From the NCBI GenBank assembly GCA_018881555.1, contig JACAXG010000092.1, positions 1,593,981-1,657,980 on the forward strand: DNA of 64,000 bases, given 5' to 3'. The notes beneath the pieces are model-generated. The model saw only the letters and a list, made by a program, of their open reading frames with translations. It had not been told where the DNA came from and did not search any database. The stretch comes from Amblyornis subalaris (taxonomy: Eukaryota; Chordata; Aves; Passeriformes; Ptilonorhynchidae). Positions 59,758 to 64,000 of the stretch are shown here, piece by piece. Position numbers and translations under genes: made by a program. Position 1 is the first letter of the stretch, and each line of letters starts with the position of its first letter.

Positions 59758-62700
59758 TTAAGAAAGGATACTGAGGACATCTAACAGCTGTTGCAAAATA
59801 CAGCTATAGCAAGTACTGAATCCTTCTGGGAGTCTCTCTGTAAAGAATTGCTTTCTGTTTCTAGAAATCTTTTGGCTGAAGACAGCCTCTCACCAGTATG
59901 ACAACATTCTCTGTTAATAACTGTTTATTATCCTTGACCTAGTGTTTCACCTAAAGTGCATCTTGCTCTTTTGATGCTGTCTTTGATATGTGAGTTTTGA
60001 CAATGGACCTCTCAGATGGAAGCTGTATAATGAAAAAGGAGNGCAAAAATAAATGAGAGCATTCAGTTGCCAGTAGATTAAACTGCCAGTTGCCAGAGAT
60101 AAAACTCATATAGAGGGTGACTAGACAATGAAAAAAATCTGCCCTTTAAGGGTGGTTTTGCTTTTCTTATTGACATGCTGATTCTACCACTTAATCTGCC
60201 AGTCCACTTCTGAAAACCTCCCAATAAAAGAAAACTGAATTTAAAAAATTGAGATTATAATGCGTCTTTTCCTCTTGCCAAATGGAGCCTAAGTGCTCAC
60301 TTGCACATTTCCCATAGGAGATTCTCTCGAAGCAATGCATTATTTCCCCTCAGAGATTTCTTTCAGAGTTAAATTTGACAGCAGATGTCACAAAGAAAGT
60401 TTGCTTGTGTAAAATCTAAACACACCATAATCCACTTTTGAAAGGTCCCCAGACAACTAAGCATTTTCTCTTCTGAAAGACAGAATTTCTATTCACTCAG
60501 ATGATCTCTTTTTCTTTGAAACTCTATTCCCTTTACTAAGGTCATGAATTACAACAGGTGGAAGTATAAATCCATACATTCAGCACCCAAGTGAGAGTTC
60601 CGGCACTCTGTATCAGCCGATGCGTGCTTCCATCTGACATGAAGTATGACCTTGAGTACANGAATTGCAGCCTGACACAATTCACTTACCCAGAGCTTTC
60701 ATGTCCATGTAGACACACCTCAACTTGAGTGTTCACCCTTCGTACTGATCGTGCTGGGAGAACTTGGCAGCTTGGGAGAAAAACCAGACCTTCTGACTAT
60801 ACTGAAGTTGGTCAGCCAAACCCCAAGAAATTAGAGGTCACCTACAGCCTTAGACTTAAAGATCCTCAGTTTCAAAAAACATGAAAAAGGCCTAGTAACT
60901 ATCCCTATGAAAGGTTTGGCACTCTGTAGCCCTGTAAATGTGATTTTTGCCCTCCCTATCAAGCCACNAGCTGGGTCTCTGGAGCTTCTAGAGCCTGGGC
61001 CTGGTACAGTGGCACTGGCCACCCCCAATGCCTGGAGGTGAGTGACTCAAGTCTCTCCAGAGGGAGCCAAGACTGTGTAATACTGTCTGTTGAATACTGG
61101 TCCTGCTTGTCTGGTCAGTTGGAAAAAGAGGTGAATTGTCATAACAGACTGAAATAGGCCTCCAAGCTGAGGAGAAAGAAGGTGGTGATGCTGAGATACT
61201 GCTTTTACTGGCAGAGGAAAGGAAGAAAGCTCCACTCTGAACATCACATGCTTTCTGTCAAGGACTTGTGATACTTTTCCATGCTTATCCTCAAGGGACC
61301 ATGAATGACCAGCATGAAAAAAATGGAGGAGCACTGGGAGGTTGAACATAACAGCAACAAAGAAAAAAAAAAAAGACAGCTATTAAGAGTGTGTTTGGTT
61401 TGGGGGCTTTTTGTAGGGCGGTAGCTTTAACTGTATTATTACTGAGTCTTTTCTGTATTGAATAGATAATTTGAACTATTAGACTGTTAAAAAACCAGCT
61501 GACTAACTATAACTTCTTGGCTCTCTATATGTAGTGTGTTCCCTTTTGACCATAAAATGATTTAGAGTGAGATGGTTCTTAACAATGGAAACTGCTNGAT
61601 GAGCATTTCTGTGACCAGTATGCATCCACAAAGGTCAAGACATGCAGAACAGGAGATGAATCAGTTTTATAATATTGGCTTAATTAAGACTGATATTGTA
61701 GCTGAGCATTAGATCTCATCCTCATGTAGATAAATACTCCTCCAAATACTCCCTAGCACTCTTACATCTGCTTCCTTACCAAGGTGATGCCCCCCCAACC
61801 ATAATTAGCCACCTTTCATGCAGCCTCTATTGCTTTATTTGTCCTACATTGCCATTTTTTAATCAGGAGTTCTCGTCACAGCTCTCCTGTTAAAATAAAT
61901 GTTTAGTTTTGAATGCTGCGATGTTGAATTATCAATGTCAAAAACTCAGGAGATCTGCAACCATATCTTACCTAAGAAATATGCTTAGAGATCTTCAGTG
62001 AAATCAGGACATTAAAATGTTCCTATGCAGCTTACTAATGCTTGGAAACAGCAATTATTTTTGTATTTAGAATAAGCTGTGGTTGTAAATAATGATAAAG
62101 ATGTATTCAAGCAAGCAAAACCTCCTTGCACTGATTGCTTAATTAATTTATACACAACACCTATTGGGCAAATAGTGCTAAGGAAATGTTCAAAATCCTA
62201 ATTTTCCATGTCAGAACTAATTTAAAACAGCTTATTTTTCAGTTAATATATTGCTGCTCTGGTTTTTAGAAGGGTATCACACCTCTGCCTCTGAAACAGT
62301 GCTACAGTATCTCATGAAGGTTTAAAAAATAAAAATTATTATTTTCTAGTGTTCCCTCAACCTACGAATGATTGTTTTAGAGCATATTTTGCAGCCTTTT
62401 CATTCACAGGCAATTAAATTATTTTTTCCACCTCGATTGTTTCCTGTAAACCTCCCCCCCACCCCAAATTGCAAATTCCATTTCAGAAAAGGGAACATAT
62501 GAGACCTAGGTATATAGCAAAATATGTCTAAGAAGATAGAAAATACCTTGTGATGAGGAAAGCACAGTAGAAGGAAAGCTATGAGTCTATTCTGCTGAAT
62601 TTTAGAAAACCTCAGGGACAAAGTGCTCAGCACAGGCTCATCAAAGTTTTTTTACTTNTGTGTTGTTTTCTAAAGTGTGAATTGCAAGCAAAGATGAGAA

Positions 62701-64000
62701 AAAGCAAAAGTTTTTGTATTGTGACTGTGATACAAAAAGTGCTTTTTGTTTGTCTATTTGTTTTAATCCATGGCTTATACAATTTGACCTGCAAGATNGA
62801 ATGGTAAATTCTTTTGTTCAGCAGAAACTTAATCTCTAAGGATAACCATGAAGCACAGTACATACATCAAAACAGACCAGTGGAGTCACAGTAGACATAT
62901 CTAGAATAATAAGATTAAATTAGAATGAAATAATTTCATTAAACTAAACTTCAGAAGAAAATTATTCTACTTCAGTACCATTTGTATTATATTCCAAGGG
63001 AAACAAGTCTTATTCACACAGTTTAATTTCAAAATGATAAACTGCTACAAAATTGTAATACATATTTGATTTTCAGTGGGCAAAACAGTGTAAAGGCTCT
63101 GAATAATGAACTTTCCAGTTGCTCGAACTTTATTTAAAATTAGATGGAGACTGCGAAAAATAAGGGAAAATGTATTTTTTAAGGTGCTACATCTGATGTT
63201 TGGAGCTTTCAAAAGAGCTCAAATGTTCCATCCTTACAAAAGGCAGACTGTTATATAACATCACTTGGAGACAGAGGTGAAGAACTGAAAAGCACTCCCA
63301 CTCAAGTATTCAGTTGTCTTTTGTTTTCACTTTAATACTTCAAATTTAAAAAATAACAAAAGACATTAAAAAGAGGTTATATCTGAAATTCCACCTTTAT
63401 TCCAGATATTCAGATGTAAACTGAATTAAGTGACTTCTTGAATCTGGGAATCACAGCTCTAATCTCTTCCTATAAATTGTTCTTTGGTGTGCGTCATCTA
63501 ACTGATTGGTCCTTTCCTTTCAAAACAGAAAATTCCATGGCTAGGAACAGATTCATCCAGTTTCCATGGTTTTGAAAGCCTGAGGATCAAAAATCATGGG
63601 GATTTAATATGATTTAGTTATCTCTCCAAACAATGGTCCATCTCTAAAGCTGTGCAATGGAGTGCAAGATGCACAAAATCAAAAAGAAAAGGTGTGATAA
63701 TATCCCACTGTGTGGCACCTTACTTCCTTTTCCAATGCTGTATTTTATCTGATAGCATTGTCTGATAGTTCTTTCCTGTAAAGTATGCTAACAGTCCATG
63801 ATCTAGGGAGAAATTAAGACTCTTTTCCCTTCCAACCTCTCTGGCCTCTAAGAGAACTATGTACTGAAACTAATGCAGTGTAGAATAAATAGGAAGGAGT
63901 TCATGCTGTCTGTACCCCAAGGAGAAAGTTTCTTAAGAGGACTACCAAAAATGTCTTCTTAAACATAAGGAGAGTGTCTTTCTCATTAGCTTTCCACTCA
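59758..64000. other. Unassigned AT-rich DNA
   Basis: No gene or repeat family was recognised. GC is slightly higher at 60560-61350, where short open frames lie on both strands without domains. A run of eight C lies near 62453-62461, and six N bases occur between 60042 and 62798. A polypyrimidine tract followed by AAAACAG near 63510-63530 looks like a weak splice acceptor, but no exon follows that I can support. Confidence 0.55.

Noticed and set aside
63505..63600. Possible exon after a polypyrimidine tract and AAAACAG
   Set aside because: No open frame with a donor site follows, and the downstream bases show no coding character.
1..64000. CRISPR arrays, operons, prophage or bacterial defence systems
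   Set aside because: There are no regularly spaced identical repeats, no dense coding and no bacterial gene features. The repeats are avian retroelements.

Overview
The window looks like a gene-free stretch of a bird chromosome. It is AT-rich with no long open frames. Its recognisable content is CR1 LINE fragments, which carry the avian-type 3' tail of short TTCTATGA-like repeats, and solo LTRs of endogenous retroviruses with CR1-like neighbours. I assign it to birds from these repeats, probably a neoavian lineage; I cannot name the species. About forty isolated N bases show that it comes from a draft consensus assembly. I found no exon, tRNA, rRNA, CRISPR, operon or bacterial-type feature. 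The window could be intergenic or the inside of a very large intron, and the sequence alone does not decide this.

Layout. 0-11.4 kb: unassigned AT-rich DNA with a CR1 3' end (3832-4230, +) and a short CR1 tail (about 8966-9010, -). 11.4-16.2 kb: a TA microsatellite, a CR1 reverse-transcriptase remnant (-), an A/C-only tract, a complete solo LTR (14307-14896, -), and a promoter-like segment (CCAAT, two AP-1 sites, TATA) followed by a degenerate tandem repeat. 17.7-25.4 kb: a CR1 fragment and three LTR pieces, including one nearly full-length LTR (22758-23515). 25.4-36.9 kb: nothing recognised beyond simple repeats. 36.9-41.1 kb: a CpG-retaining patch, a CR1 fragment and an LTR with a TATA box. 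43.4-46.9 kb: two partial LTRs head to tail, then a CR1 3' end. 49.9-51.9 kb: the most informative locus, a CR1 copy that keeps its 5' region and ORF1 (SGNH/GDSL-type esterase), interrupted by a 486-bp solo LTR. The LTR has matching inverted ends and a 4-bp target duplication. 54.6-59.8 kb: a GC-rich/decayed LTR and a long, internally deleted CR1 copy. The remainder, to 64 kb, is unassigned.

No genes work together here. The biology on view is repeat history: insertion (LTR into CR1), loss of internal ERV regions leaving solo LTRs, internal deletions in CR1, and short perfect hairpins probably made by local template switching. I looked for a new biological system and found none I can support. 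The leads best worth checking are the nested LTR/CR1 locus, the hairpin inside the 43.4-kb LTR, and the promoter-plus-repeat segment at 15.2-15.95 kb. Family names come from recalled avian CR1 and LTR consensus features, not from a database search.
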